NCBI GenBank assembly: GCA_023105745.1
Contig: JALGQZ010000002.1
Coordinates: forward strand, 82,539,785 to 82,603,784
Length of the DNA stretch: 64,000 bases
Origin: Austropuccinia psidii
Lineage: Eukaryota > Basidiomycota > Pucciniomycetes > Pucciniales > Sphaerophragmiaceae
Direction of reading: 5' to 3'
A program made the position numbers and the translations under genes. Under the pieces are notes generated by a model. That model had not been told where the DNA came from, made no database searches, and was given only the letters and a program-made list of their open reading frames with translations. This document shows, one piece after another, positions 1-10,382 of this stretch (positions are counted from its first letter, which is position 1; each line of letters starts with the position of its first letter).

Positions 1-1
1 C

Positions 2-319
2 TCAGATGACTGGAGAACAAGCTCAGTTAAAGGGGCTTTATCACTAATTGACATTTCCGCAAAACTTTCAGAGGGTAAAAATCTAGTGGAGCCAGTGTGG
101 CTACGTACTAATAAGTATATATGTAATTTACTGAATAAAAGTTTCTTCTCATCAGAGTCTTTCAACCCCACTGTACCTCTTAGATTTGAATTTGCACGAT
201 GCTTAGTATTAGACTTTGGTGATGCCTGGGTGGCGAAACGCGGTCTTGGTTCAAGTGATGAGGTCACCTTGACGGTACCCAGGTCAGCAAAGCTCACAAC
301 CAGGATTGACCCGTTTTAG
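2..319 (+). CDS. Gene A, 3' end (unknown family, partial)
   Basis: The reading frame is open from the window edge and stops at 317-319, giving the last 105 residues of a protein whose start lies outside the window. It is clearly homologous to the C-terminal 100 residues of the gene at 16216-16995: both share the motif RTNKYIC followed by a SFFS block and a LDF-x2-AW block. I do not recognise the family and see no catalytic motif in this part. As in the second locus, a TET/JBP-like gene follows on the same strand, 577 bp downstream, and an SNF2 gene lies further on. The repeated association suggests a shared mobile unit (inference). Confidence 0.6.
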   Translation, partial: SDDWRTSSVKGALSLIDISAKLSEGKNLVEPVWLRTNKYICNLLNKSFFSSESFNPTVPLRFEFARCLVLDFGDAWVAKRGLGSSDEVTLTVPRSAKLTTRIDPF

Positions 320-896
320 ATTAGCTTTGTACTAGATAGATTGTAATTGAATTTTGCAAAGTCATTTATGAATTTAATAATCATGACTTCCTATCCTACT
401 ACTGCCCGGATGCCACAGTCTGAGTACCAATAGTAATTGTACGGCGGCATGCCTCCGTACATCATTGCAAAGACTCCGACAAGACGCAAGCTGAGTCAGG
501 CGTTGTGCCCGCGAGTAGCACACGCGGGGGCATTGCGGGAGGTCGCGTTTATCCCTTCCCGCCAGCCCATAATAGGCCAAATGTTCCTGTGTCTTTCAAG
601 AGGACTAGGATAGCTAGGGATCCGCAGCAGGATGCAAATTGCATTTCCATGTGCTTGCAATATTCCAAATGGTTGGATTGGAAAGTGATTGCATGGGAAC
701 ATCAATATGTCAAATTGAATAATGCACTATCCACTGCAATTTTCAGGTTCAGGTATTTGAGATCACGAATTCGCGAAGGTCAGGTGTGATATTTCTCTTT
801 AGCCGCAATCAAAAAAGATTCATCAACCGCAATTCAATGTAGCTGATATTAGTAAATCAGTAATCATTTGGTTTCATTTCATTTTCTGCTGAAAGC
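320..896. other. Intergenic spacer between gene A and TET/JBP gene
   Basis: No supportable gene. Short open frames here lack any recognisable domain. It contains one copy of the dispersed palindrome at 438-461. Confidence 0.5.
438..461. repeat. Dispersed palindrome, copy 1
   Basis: Near-perfect inverted repeat of the form TGTACGGCGGCA/TGCCTCCGTACA. Related palindromes occur at 2350, 7113, 7253 and 13016, always between genes. Function unknown; it could form a hairpin or be a dyad binding site. Confidence 0.7.
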
Positions 897-2225
897 ATGC
901 CATTCACGAAAAAAGGAAAAGAGCGTAAAAGGGAACTCGCGAGAAAGCGTCGGGCTGAGGAAGGAAAGTGTGAGTTACTCGCTTAATCTCAGTGTATATA
1001 TGCTTCCACATTTATGTGGCACCCTCATTGGGCCCCACGGAATAACATTGGTTTTAGTCGGTTCAGATTGTGCCAATGTCATGTGGGGTCCAACAGGGAA
1101 GTTCAAGGATGTGTGCCGAAGAAAGCTCCTTGGCAGTATCTGATATCTTGTGTGCTTCAACACATAGTGATGCCTCAACCACTCGGGAATAGTAGCAGAT
1201 CCCAAAAGACAAATGAGCGCAAAACGACCCGAATGAATAGGTTGTTTTCCTCCTCTCGCCCAACAGCACAAATATCAATGCCAGTATCAGCAAATATCAC
1301 CCCAAGTGAAATTCGGAGGGTTGTGGATGTCAATCAGATCAAACGCATTCACTTTGGCCGTGTGGCAATTTTCTCTTCAACCGGATTACTCATTGCCATT
1401 GTCGAATTCCGACCATTCACAACAATGAGTGAAGTCGAGGTCGATCAATGGGATGAATTATCACAATTCCTATTTCGCAAAAAGAGGTTCACTGACCCTA
1501 TTGCAACAAATGGAGCATTACTGGAGGGATTTATGTTCGCGATTGGGTGGCGCAAATGCACCACGAAGAATGAACAATTTGGTCTGTATGGAAGTGCTGG
1601 CAAAATTGAAAATGCAAAAGATGAATGGCGGAACCGAGGTGCCAATCTTAGCTCGGTGGGTTGCATTCTAGGTCAATCCTTACGATATGTTGGGGATAAT
1701 TTATTTGAGAAGATTCAAAATTCCTACAATTCATTGGGGGTTCCGTCTTTTGATCAAGTCAACTATGAAGGCAATATTCCGGCAAATCAGGGTGCATTCG
1801 AGTTCGCTTCCGCACTCACTTTCACCATGAATGGATTCAAAAACGCACCTCATGTTGATAAGGATGCATCGCAGTATGCTTCGGGATGGTGGTTTCAAGC
1901 TGATAAGCGGACCGGCCAAATTCAAAGAGATGCGTCAAAGCGGTGTACAGGGGGAAAATTGATTTTCCCAAATGAGCATTTTTGGATTGATCTATCCGCA
2001 TGTCATGGGCTCATTCAGGTAGTGTGGGCCAGTAGTACATTTGTTCATTATACTGATCCAGCACAGGACAATGAAAGCACGACACTAGTGGGTATGTCCG
2101 CACAATGCTCAAGCAGGTTAGCAAAAACAATTCGGCAAAAAAACCATGGCTATTATGAGATTGGCGAGAGAGCGGGCTATCAAATCAGGGATGGTAATAC
2201 AATCTCATGCCAATTCAAAGAATGA
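897..2225 (+). CDS. TET/JBP-like 2-oxoglutarate/Fe(II) dioxygenase (locus 1)
   Basis: TET/JBP enzymes oxidise 5-methylpyrimidines in DNA using Fe(II) and 2-oxoglutarate. The core shows the expected metal and cosubstrate residues: an HxD pair (H289, D291, in PHVDKD), a distal His (H354, in FVHYTDP) and a later Arg (R377, in SSRL). I favour a start at 897 with a small basic first exon, an intron at 968-1057 (GT..TTTTAG) and a second exon to 2225, giving 412 aa. This joins the exons in frame; starting at 1014 would give 403 aa with an unlikely N-terminus. The alternative donor at 970 breaks the frame. It is homologous to the gene at 19596-20992, with which it shares neighbours. Substrate and activity are inferred from the family only. 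Fungal copies of this family are known to have expanded with transposons. Confidence 0.75.
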
Positions 2226-2400
2226 GGAGTTTTTCATGTGTGTTGGGTAAGTAATGGTGGGGTAAGGCAGAGGACAAAATACACCAGGATTGGATGGATT
2301 CGAGTGCGGGAGATGGGGTGTCTCACATGAAAAAGGGGTGAAGTGGATTATGTACGGTGGCATGCCATCGTACATCTGTCCTGGTTTGTTGCTATTGTCC
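2226..2400. other. TET/JBP gene downstream spacer with palindrome copy 2
   Basis: Non-coding. Contains a palindrome at 2350-2375 (ATGTACGGTGGCA / TGCCATCGTACAT), 125 bp after the dioxygenase stop codon, mirroring the copy about 120 bp after gene A. Confidence 0.6.
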
Positions 2401-2855
2401 AGGATGCGAATGCTTCACACGCAAAACCTTATGCTTGTGCAGGTTCCGCCAATGCTAAAAGTTCCTTACGCCTATGCGGGGTGCCGACACTACACACGCC
2501 AATCCTTACGCCTGTGCAGGCTCCCAAAAATTTACACGCCAATCCTGACGCTTGCGAAGGCTCCCAAAAATGGTAAAAATTCCTTACGCCTGTACAGGCT
2601 TCCGGCGATTCACACGCAAATCCTTACGCTTGTGAAGGTTCCCCACAATGCTGAAAATCTCTTGGCCTGTGCAGGATCCCGAGAATTCACACGCCAATTC
2701 TTACGCCTGTGCAGGCTCCCAAGAATTCACACGCCAATCCTTACGCCTGTGCAGGCTCCCAACAATTGACACGCCAATCCTTACGCCTGTGCAGGCTCCA
2801 GACAAGTCACACGCCAATCCTTACGCTTGTGAAGGTTCCAGACAATTTAAACAAT
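2401..2855. repeat. 40-bp tandem repeat array
   Basis: About ten degenerate units with a 40-bp period, most regular between 2661 and 2840, where the word TTACGCCTGTGCAGGCTCC recurs at 2701, 2741 and 2781. Each unit includes ACACGCCAATCC. Three overlapping open frames here are only products of the repeat and are not called as genes. Confidence 0.85.
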
Positions 2856-3269
2856 TCAATACATGAGTAAGATTAATAGCGTGTGACCATAGGAAAGGCC
2901 ATGTTTCACAAATCTGGACTGGATTGCTCACATATGGGAACCTCCCGCTTTTTTACAGTTAAGAATGGATATGGCTCTAAACCATGGAAGAAGAAAATAT
3001 AGGAGAGGATAACGGCAACTATTGGCGCATTTTGAGAAAAAGAGGTTCACGAAAACAAATACTCACTCAAACGCTTGGTGGGGCACTTACAAAAATAATT
3101 CTCACGCAATCAGGGTTTTTCTCTAAGGAGGAAATAAGTAATTTTTACATGAACAAAGAATGTAATAGAATTTGAACATAATAATAATTGATTACAAATG
3201 ATAATTTATTTAAAAGAAAGTATTACAAATGATAAAAAGTGGAAATAATGGGACTTTTTTTTTAAATTT
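2856..3269. other. Spacer without recognisable gene
   Basis: Only a 63-codon open frame without similarity to anything I recognise. Nothing else seen. Confidence 0.4.
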
Positions 3270-4621
3270 TTAATTTTCGAGGAATTTGGAGACTATCCCG
3301 GTTATGTCCTCCTTTGGATAAGCCTCCAGTGCCTGGGCAAGGAGGCAGTTTAGTTTGTCCCGGAATTCCTGGTGCATCTCGTTTCGATGAGTTGCATCCA
3401 CAAAAGGAATCATGTGGAGCAAGCGACGATGCTCCAACAAGATTCGGTTGATCGAATCGTGGACGATGGCTCGAGGAATCATTAGGGTCGGTCGCAGGTC
3501 GGTGAATTCCTGGCGGGCTTCATCGTGGGAATGAGAGGAGCTTGGCACCGGGGGGAGGAGGCGTTGGGGTTCTCAGGGGCACTGGAAGGGATCTCTGGGG
3601 AGGGGGGGGGAATGGAAGGGGAAGGTGGGCGAGTCGTGTAAGAAGAAGGGGGAGGGGGGATCCGACGGGCGTATCGTCGATGATGATGATTGAGCGAGGA
3701 GTGGCGGGACGATCTGGAGACGGTCAAAGAAAAAATGAGGAAAAGGGTATATGGATCGAAGAGAGAAAGAAGGGGTGACTTACCATAAGCTTCCTCCGTG
3801 GATTGCGTAGGAGCCACCTCGGGTTCTGGCTCACGAGTCGTATCGTCCTCAGGTTGTTGGGACGTTGGACTCGGGCCAGTAATAGGTGGCTCTTCCGTTC
3901 GGGAGGGTTCTAGAAAAGGAGTAAGAGTCAGTTCACTCGACTCGAAAGTGAAAGTGAAAATGAAATGAAACTTTGGCTGCTTACCGCGGAATAATTCCTC
4001 AGACCATCGGGTGCCACTCGGGCCTGGAGTGGGTTGCCGGGGGGTTTGCTCGCGAGGCAAACTAGGCACGGGAGATTCTTGTCGGGGGGGATTTGGGGGG
4101 TTTTGTTCTATGAGAAATGGAAAAAAGTCAGTATTATTGCGTGAAGAGAAATGAGATAAGGAGGAGAAAGAAAACTTACTTTGGCATTTGAATCCCATTG
4201 GTGACAAGACATGGTGACGATCAGCCCAAGTTCGAATGTCCTCTCGCCATCGCCATCCTTCATCGGCCGGATAATCACTTCGCTCCGGTCGAGGAGTGAA
4301 GTGACCATCGGATGGTGGCCTAGGAGGGGGAGTGGACAAATCGATACTGGAGGGGACAGGGCTGATCGTCCGGAATCGTTCCCGTTGGCCTGTTTGGGGG
4401 CCCGGCGTCCATTCACGCTCGGAAATGGTTTCATCATCGTCGACCACAAAGGAGTCCTCACGAGGGCGTCTTGGGCGGGAACTCCTCTGGCCTCGTGGTC
4501 GGAAGGGGCGGACAACAAACGAACATTTCTTGTGTGCTTGTCGGCAAGCATCACAAGTGTCGTTCGTCGTCGAGGAGCGAATGCAGGGGATACCCCGCTT
4601 GGTGCATAAAGTGCACGACAT
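3270..4621 (-). CDS. Zn2Cys6-like cysteine cluster protein, possibly frameshifted
   Basis: The N-terminus has six cysteines spaced C-x2-C-x6-C-x9-C-x2-C-x6-C (residues 3-33), which fits a fungal Zn(II)2Cys6 binuclear cluster, a DNA-binding domain. A Pro/Ser/Arg-rich low-complexity middle and a helical C-terminus follow. The start ATG at 4621 sits directly after a good acceptor with a TACTAAC branch site, so a 5'UTR intron at 4622-4692 is likely. Internal introns are visible at 4108-4179, 3910-3984 and 3714-3783. After the last one the spliced frame ends at a TGA near 3517. The open C-terminal frame 3270-3548 lies one base out of phase, and a one-base difference in the C6 run near 3550-3555 would connect them. 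It is therefore either a pseudogene, a sequencing error or spliced differently. A role in transcription is only a family-level guess. Confidence 0.55.
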
Positions 4622-4692
4622 CTAAAAACAAAACAATTGAGGTTAGTAACTGCATACAAAGTAAACAATCAAGAGAAAAAATGAAGACGTAC

Positions 4693-5202
4693 GATGAATT
4701 ATGAATTTAAAACCGAAACAAAATAAGAACGCTCTAGTTGGAAGTTTTTAAAAGTCTGGAAAAGAGTTGTGAAGAAAAATAAGTATTAATATCGGTATGT
4801 AATGTCGACAAAAGTTTAAAAAAGAGGTAACGCACGAGGTGGATAGAAGTGAGGTTCTGAACGGATCAGAAGAATAAACAAACAGGCAAAAGGAAGGGAA
4901 GTGGGTTTAGTGGAGTGCGAAAGACAAAAATAGAAAGGCAGGAAGACGAAGGGGAATACGCACAAGAAGGACAAACGCGGGTGAGGTTGAACGAAGTGGA
5001 GCGGGTGAGAAAGAAAGTGAAGTGCGTGTCGTGTGAAGATGGTCTTTTATACCATGGTGAAGCTGAGACGATCTCAGCAGTTGCAGCACCCGCAAAAGTC
5101 TCAGCTTCAAGGCGTGTGGGCAAAATTGAAGCTGAGTCTCAGCAAATGCTGCAACTGAGAAGTGAAATGCTTGCGTGAGGCAGAAGAACTATGGGGGTCT
5201 GG
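4693..5202. other. Upstream region rich in GCTGAG/CTCAGC words
   Basis: No gene seen. This is the promoter side of the minus-strand Zn2Cys6-like gene. From about 5060 the words GCTGAG and CTCAGC recur in both orientations, a pattern that continues to about 6150. Confidence 0.4.
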
Positions 5203-5905
5203 CTGAGTATTGCAATTTATTGAATTGTCAAGCTGAGTCAAATCCCCTTTGTTTCCTTAAATTGCCACCCGATCACCCAGGAGGGTGGTCGTGAGGCCCT
5301 TATTGATTGTGCATTGTGGGTGCAATGCACAAGTGACCGCGGCAAGATCACCAGCCTTATGGCCTGGTGATAGTCTTTGAACAAAGGGGGGGGCTGTAAG
5401 ACAAGTGAATACAGCGTGATCTTGCCTCGACCCATTGCTCAGGTTTGCTTTCGGGTCATAATTGAAATGCTCAGTGGCTGAGCATTTGAATTGCACAGTA
5501 ATTGAACAATTGATATAACAATATCAAATGCACCGCTGAGTATTGCAATTTATTAAATTGTGAAGCTGAGTCAAATCCCCTTTCTTTCCTTAAAGAGCCA
5601 CCCGATCACCCGGGAGGGTGGTCGTGAGGCCCTTGTTGAATGTGCATGGTGGGTGGAATGCACAAGTGACCCATGCAGAAATGCACCCGGTGCATTTGGT
5701 CACAAGTGACCGCGGCAATATTACCAGCCGTATGGCCTGGTAATAGTATGTGAACAAAGGGGGGGCTGTAACACAAGTGAATACAGCGTGAGCTTGCCTC
5801 GACCCGTTGTTCAGGTTTGCTTTCGGGTCATAATTGAAATGCTCAGTGGCTGAACATTTGAATTGCACAGTAATTGAACTATTGATATAAAAATATCAAA
5901 TGCAC
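5203..5905. repeat. Tandem duplication, about 335-370 bp units
   Basis: Two direct copies (5203-5535 and 5536-5905), each beginning CTGAGTATTGCAATTTATT and ending near ATATCAAATGCACC. The second has an extra segment of about 36 bp around 5670-5705. Minus-strand open frames within each copy mirror one another and are not supported as genes. Confidence 0.8.
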
Positions 5906-7112
5906 CATGCTGAGCCATTGCTCAGTCGTTTTTGTATGCCCACAATCTAAGAATTTGGCACAGCATCGGGTGACATTTCAGCCAGGTGCAGCATTTCACA
6001 CGCTTTGGTGAAGTGCTCTGAACTGAGCCTTCCAATGAACTATTGCAAAAATGGTCCTGACCATGGCTTTACTGAACACTTCCACAAGGTGCTTTGGACC
6101 ATGAAATGCTCAGCTTGCATGTGCAAATCAGGTGAAACACAATGCTGAGCATTTGGCACATGAGCTACGTATATGCAAACGATCGGAAGGTGCATGCACA
6201 TTCGGTATATGCATGCAGGCTCAAGTAGTATTACAACTTCCTAATCTGTACAGCCAACACTGTAGTACGCAGTACACCTTTGTAAAAGTATGCTTCAGGG
6301 CAGAGCAAAAGCTGTTCAGCAATGTAACATGAAAATCACGTCAAGCCATTGAGTCATATATCTCAACTGCATCCCCTTGGTGCACCTTTTTGGAGAGCTC
6401 TGCCTAACAATGGCATAGACGCGGGTGTAATCCGAGTTAATGAAAGTGGGTCATAATGGGATGACTTATTATTTGGGTAATACACAAACAGTGGATTCAC
6501 TCCGGTGCCATTGTCAGGGCCAACAATGACTGGCCCTGCTTGTTCATTGCGCGTGCTCATTGTCGGGCAGCCACACGCTTTCATACGCACCCCCCAACGG
6601 GTCATACACAGGCAACTTTCACATGCCTGGAAGACATTTTACTGCCAGTGTTCCGACCGGCTAGTTTCTTGGTCGGGTGGTCAGCTTGACTGCAGACGCT
6701 CACCTGCTCGCGCGTGGAAACCTGAGGCCAATCAGTGTGGATTTGCTTCAGCCTCATCCACATCAGAATAATCCCAGCCTATGATTGCTGAGGCTGGTTA
6801 TGTTTGCGTGGGTATCTCCCACCGCGGGTTATTTTCTTCACATTCTCACACGCCCCGCGCAAGTTGTGGCACCTGGCTTGCAGCCAGAAATTCCCTTGGG
6901 TGGGTGGCCTCTTTCTCCGGAGTTTTGTTCATGCGTGAGGCAAAGACCGTGATCCCAATCTCTGGGGAATAGTAGCCTCCTCAAACGCAATAGGGGTGAA
7001 TGTAGATGTGGATCATGCCTCACGGTCGGTGCCCCGTTTGATCATGCCACACTTCCCCCCCTGAAGCCTAGTTGGAATCAGTCATCAAAAAACTTCACGC
7101 AAAACCAAAGTC

Positions 7113-7138
7113 ATGTTCGGTGGCACACCACCGAACAT
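7113..7138. repeat. Dispersed palindrome, copy 3
   Basis: Perfect stems ATGTTCGGTGG / CCACCGAACAT around CACA. It shares its layout with the copies at 438, 2350, 7253 and 13016. Confidence 0.75.
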
Positions 7139-7252
7139 ATCTCACCCGCCCACACACAAACATCCCCACAGTGAGATTGCCCTTTGAAACGGCCAACATT
7201 GCCCAGTAGGTCCCTGTGCTACAATTAACCTGGGGAAGATATATATGCATCC

Positions 7253-7278
7253 ATGTTCGCTGTCACACCAGCGAACAT
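7253..7278. repeat. Dispersed palindrome, copy 4
   Basis: Near-perfect stems ATGTTCGCTG / CAGCGAACAT. It lies 115 bp after copy 3 and has paired changes in both arms relative to it. Confidence 0.7.
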
Positions 7279-7644
7279 GACTGCATGCCTCTGATATGCC
7301 CTCCACAATAAGTTGCTACAACCCACCCAATTTCGGATATGCTAATGTCAACCTTGTTCCACCAAGGGTTTTGTACCTTGCTGCAGATCCAGCAGTCATA
7401 TCGGTGCACCCACATTTTGGCCACCTTGCCTTGATATATGCCCCAAATCGGATATGAAAATTATGAGCCCAAGAGGCCCATCCCCATCAAGACCATGCAC
7501 GTAACCACAGGCCATCCCCCTTTTGGCCTGTTTCTGCCACTCATATAAGTTCCCCACCTATGCTTATTCCTCTTCATTCCCTTTAGCTAACCCTTCCCGA
7601 TCATATAATTTCCAACTGTCCCCAAATAATTTAACATAGCCATC

Positions 7645-10211
7645 ATGTCAACCCCTTCACAACCACTTTGCATTGGGATGATTAATATTCGTATTCAAAT
7701 AAATAGTGATATAACCTTAAAGCCTGAGAATTCCCACTTAGGTTCTTGTATTATCCTATGGCACAATCAACACAACATATTCGTATATCTCCCCAATCAC
7801 CAGCATGCTATTGGCTCTCTACCTGCAACCCTTTCCAAAACGTTGATACCATTCCTCGGGGCACCAAAAACTTTCATGCACTGTGGTCCTGGTGGGGCAT
7901 GGATTGAAAATTGCCAATCCAATCCTACTCAAATATTATTCGTTGAGGGAGTATTTATGACTGATGCAAATGATCCCTCCTCATCTCAGAAACCCAATCT
8001 AGCATTGATGTTCTTCACATGGTATCCAAACATTCTCTTCATAATGGAAAGCTTTCAAACACAAGATTTCAAGCTTAAAATGCCCAAAGAATATGACTGT
8101 ACTACTCATTGTCAATGTCAACTCTTTACTCCGACATTTCCCGCTTCAAACTCGACGCCTGCTTCATATCCTGCTGTTTCATCATTGATTTCCAAGCAAA
8201 AATTGATACAATTACCCAGTGGATCAGACCTCCCCATGATGACCCCGCCCCTTGCCATTATTCAAACCCCCCTCCTCCCTCATCAAAAGACCGGACTAGC
8301 GTTTCTCTGGGATCGAGAAATCCCCAATGGCCAATCAGCCCGTAACCTTTGGGCCACCTCACCCCCAGGATCCACTTTCAATGCCAGGCACATCATTACA
8401 AACAAGGTCGTTAGCTCATTTGAATCCCTTTCTACAAATACCCCTCTTGGAGGACTGCTCGCGGATGATATGGGATTAGGTAAAACCATTCAGGCCATTG
8501 CTCTAATTGGTACCTCCAAGGAGCGGATGATTGCAAACCCCCATCGCTCCACGCCCACCATGATCATCTGCCCCCCTTGCTTAATTACCAACTGGCAATC
8601 AGAAATATCCAAGCATGCTCAGGCTGGAGCGCTGCATTCCAAAATCTACCATGGTCCCACTCGTCACTCATTATCCAAAGACGACATTATAAAATATGAT
8701 ATCATCATCACTTCTTACAATACTATCACCCAAGAATTTAAGCAAACCAATCCCTCTACATCAATCATTTTTCAAATCAATTGGCATTGTATAATTCTGG
8801 ATGAAGCACAGTGAGTGTCTGATCTTAAATGATTCAAATTACCTTTTATATCCAATAACCCTTGCCCCCTCTTATAGCTATATTCGCTCTCAATACACTG
8901 CCACTCACCGTGCCATTAATAGCCTCCTTTCATCCCGTCAAATATGCTTAACGGGCACACCTATTCACAACACCATTTATGACCTTTTGGGCATAATATC
9001 ATTCATCACTCAACCACAGTGCGCCGATCAAGATAACTGGTCACCATTCATCCTGAGTAGTCTTTCAAAATGTTGCAATGATATTTTGCATTTGGCATTG
9101 CGGCATTTAAGTTTGCGCCGCACCAAAACCACACATCTCGAATCCCTCCCCACTATTAGCCATCATTATGAGCTGCTCCCACTCAACCCGACCATGCAGC
9201 AAGAATATTCCACATTATATGAAGAATTCCTATCATCCAAAAGCAAAGGACCAGGAGAGTTTTTCAGAAATATTAATAAGCTGCGAATATGTTGTAACCA
9301 TCACATCATGCTTAACACAATTGCAGAGGCGGAGTTGGAAGAGCCCGAGGGCAGGAGCACTCAGGATAACTCGCCAACAATGACACGAACCATTGTGGAT
9401 GTGGAAACATGCATGATGAGTAGTAAAATTGCACACCTCCTACAAAGCTTAATGAAGAACAAACAAACAAGGTGTGGTCCAACCAAATCGGTTGTTTATA
9501 CCCAATGGACCCAATTTCTAGATTTGTGCGTTAATTCTAATATGCATCCATTACCAATTGACTCCATCTGACTTTTTTATATTGTAGAATTGGTATTGCT
9601 CTTGCCCATCACTTTATCCTTTCAGCACGAATTGATGGAACAAATACACCACGAGCGCAGGACAAGGCGCTTGAGAATTTCTTCAATAATCCTGAATGTG
9701 AAGTACTCATTGCATCCATTGCCGCGGCTGGAACTGGCCTCAATATAACTTGTGCTAATATAGTCTATTTAATGGTGAGTTTCCCCCCAAAATTCTGCCC
9801 TGATTTTCGGACCCTGACATCCACATTTCCAGGAGCCCAATTGGAACCCAGCCATTGAGGCTCAGGCTGTTGATCGTCTACATCGTATTGGCCAACAACG
9901 ACCTGTACAGGTCATTCACTATATCACTCCTCATTCAGTTGAGGTCAACATGCGGAAGGTACCTTTCAAGCTCATCTTTCACTTGATTGTATTACTATTC
10001 TGAAATCCTTCCTTATGGGAATGCCATATTCCAATCACCAATAGGTCCAAGAAAAGAAAAAATCATTAACTGCGTGAGCCTTACTGATATTATATAATTT
10101 GTGATTGACAAAGTTTATAACCCCTGTTGACTCTGGCACAGGTCCACAATTATGAACACCATGAGCTGGATCGAACTTCTTCAATATTTCCTCAATGAAA
10201 ATGAGCAATAG
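7645..10211 (+). CDS. SNF2-family ATPase/helicase, six exons, apparently intact
   Basis: SNF2 ATPases use ATP to move along DNA and remodel chromatin or displace bound proteins. Exons 7645-8810, 8878-9525, 9588-9774, 9833-9958, 10045-10073 and 10142-10211 join in frame to 741 aa. Motifs: an LLPHQ-x-GL-x-FLW block before the Walker A ADDMGLGKT (K280), DEAH at 386-389 restored across the first intron, TGTPIHN (motif III), an AAAGTGLN block (motif V) and DRLHRIGQ (motif VI). The general layout resembles Rad5/Rad16/HLTF-type enzymes, but no RING finger is seen. Its exon 4 (126 nt) and exon 5 (29 nt) have the same sizes as the relic at 21557-21951. It is convergent with the gene at 10383-12444, 171 bp away. 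In context it is likely transposon cargo associated with the upstream TET/JBP gene (inference). Confidence 0.85.
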
Positions 10212-10382
10212 AGTTTTATTGCTAAGGGAGACGGTGATACATTTCGATTCATATTGTCTATATTCTAACATATTTAGCAAGTTGTTGCATCCTTAAGAGA
10301 TAATAATCAGATTTTATTACACCTGCACAAATAATTCACAAAATGTTAATTTGTAACGGTGCTATACATTTATATTACTAAC

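Larger units (their letters stand above)
5906..7644. other. Intergenic region upstream of the SNF2 gene
   Basis: No supportable gene. It holds two palindromes (7113-7138 and 7253-7278) and, nearer the SNF2 start, TATAA-like words at about 7544 and 7605 followed by a pyrimidine-rich stretch, a plausible but unproven promoter. Confidence 0.4.

Noticed and set aside
2290..2866. Three overlapping open frames of 72-159 codons
   Set aside because: They are translations of the 40-bp tandem repeat in different frames.
4108..4668. Alternative minus-strand frame of 186 codons and plus-strand frames at 4211-4704
   Set aside because: They overlap the Zn2Cys6-like gene in other frames; the cysteine cluster and splice sites support only one frame.
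5238..5868. Minus-strand open frames of 65-92 codons repeated in tandem
   Set aside because: They exist only because the 335-bp unit is duplicated; no domain and no intron or start context.
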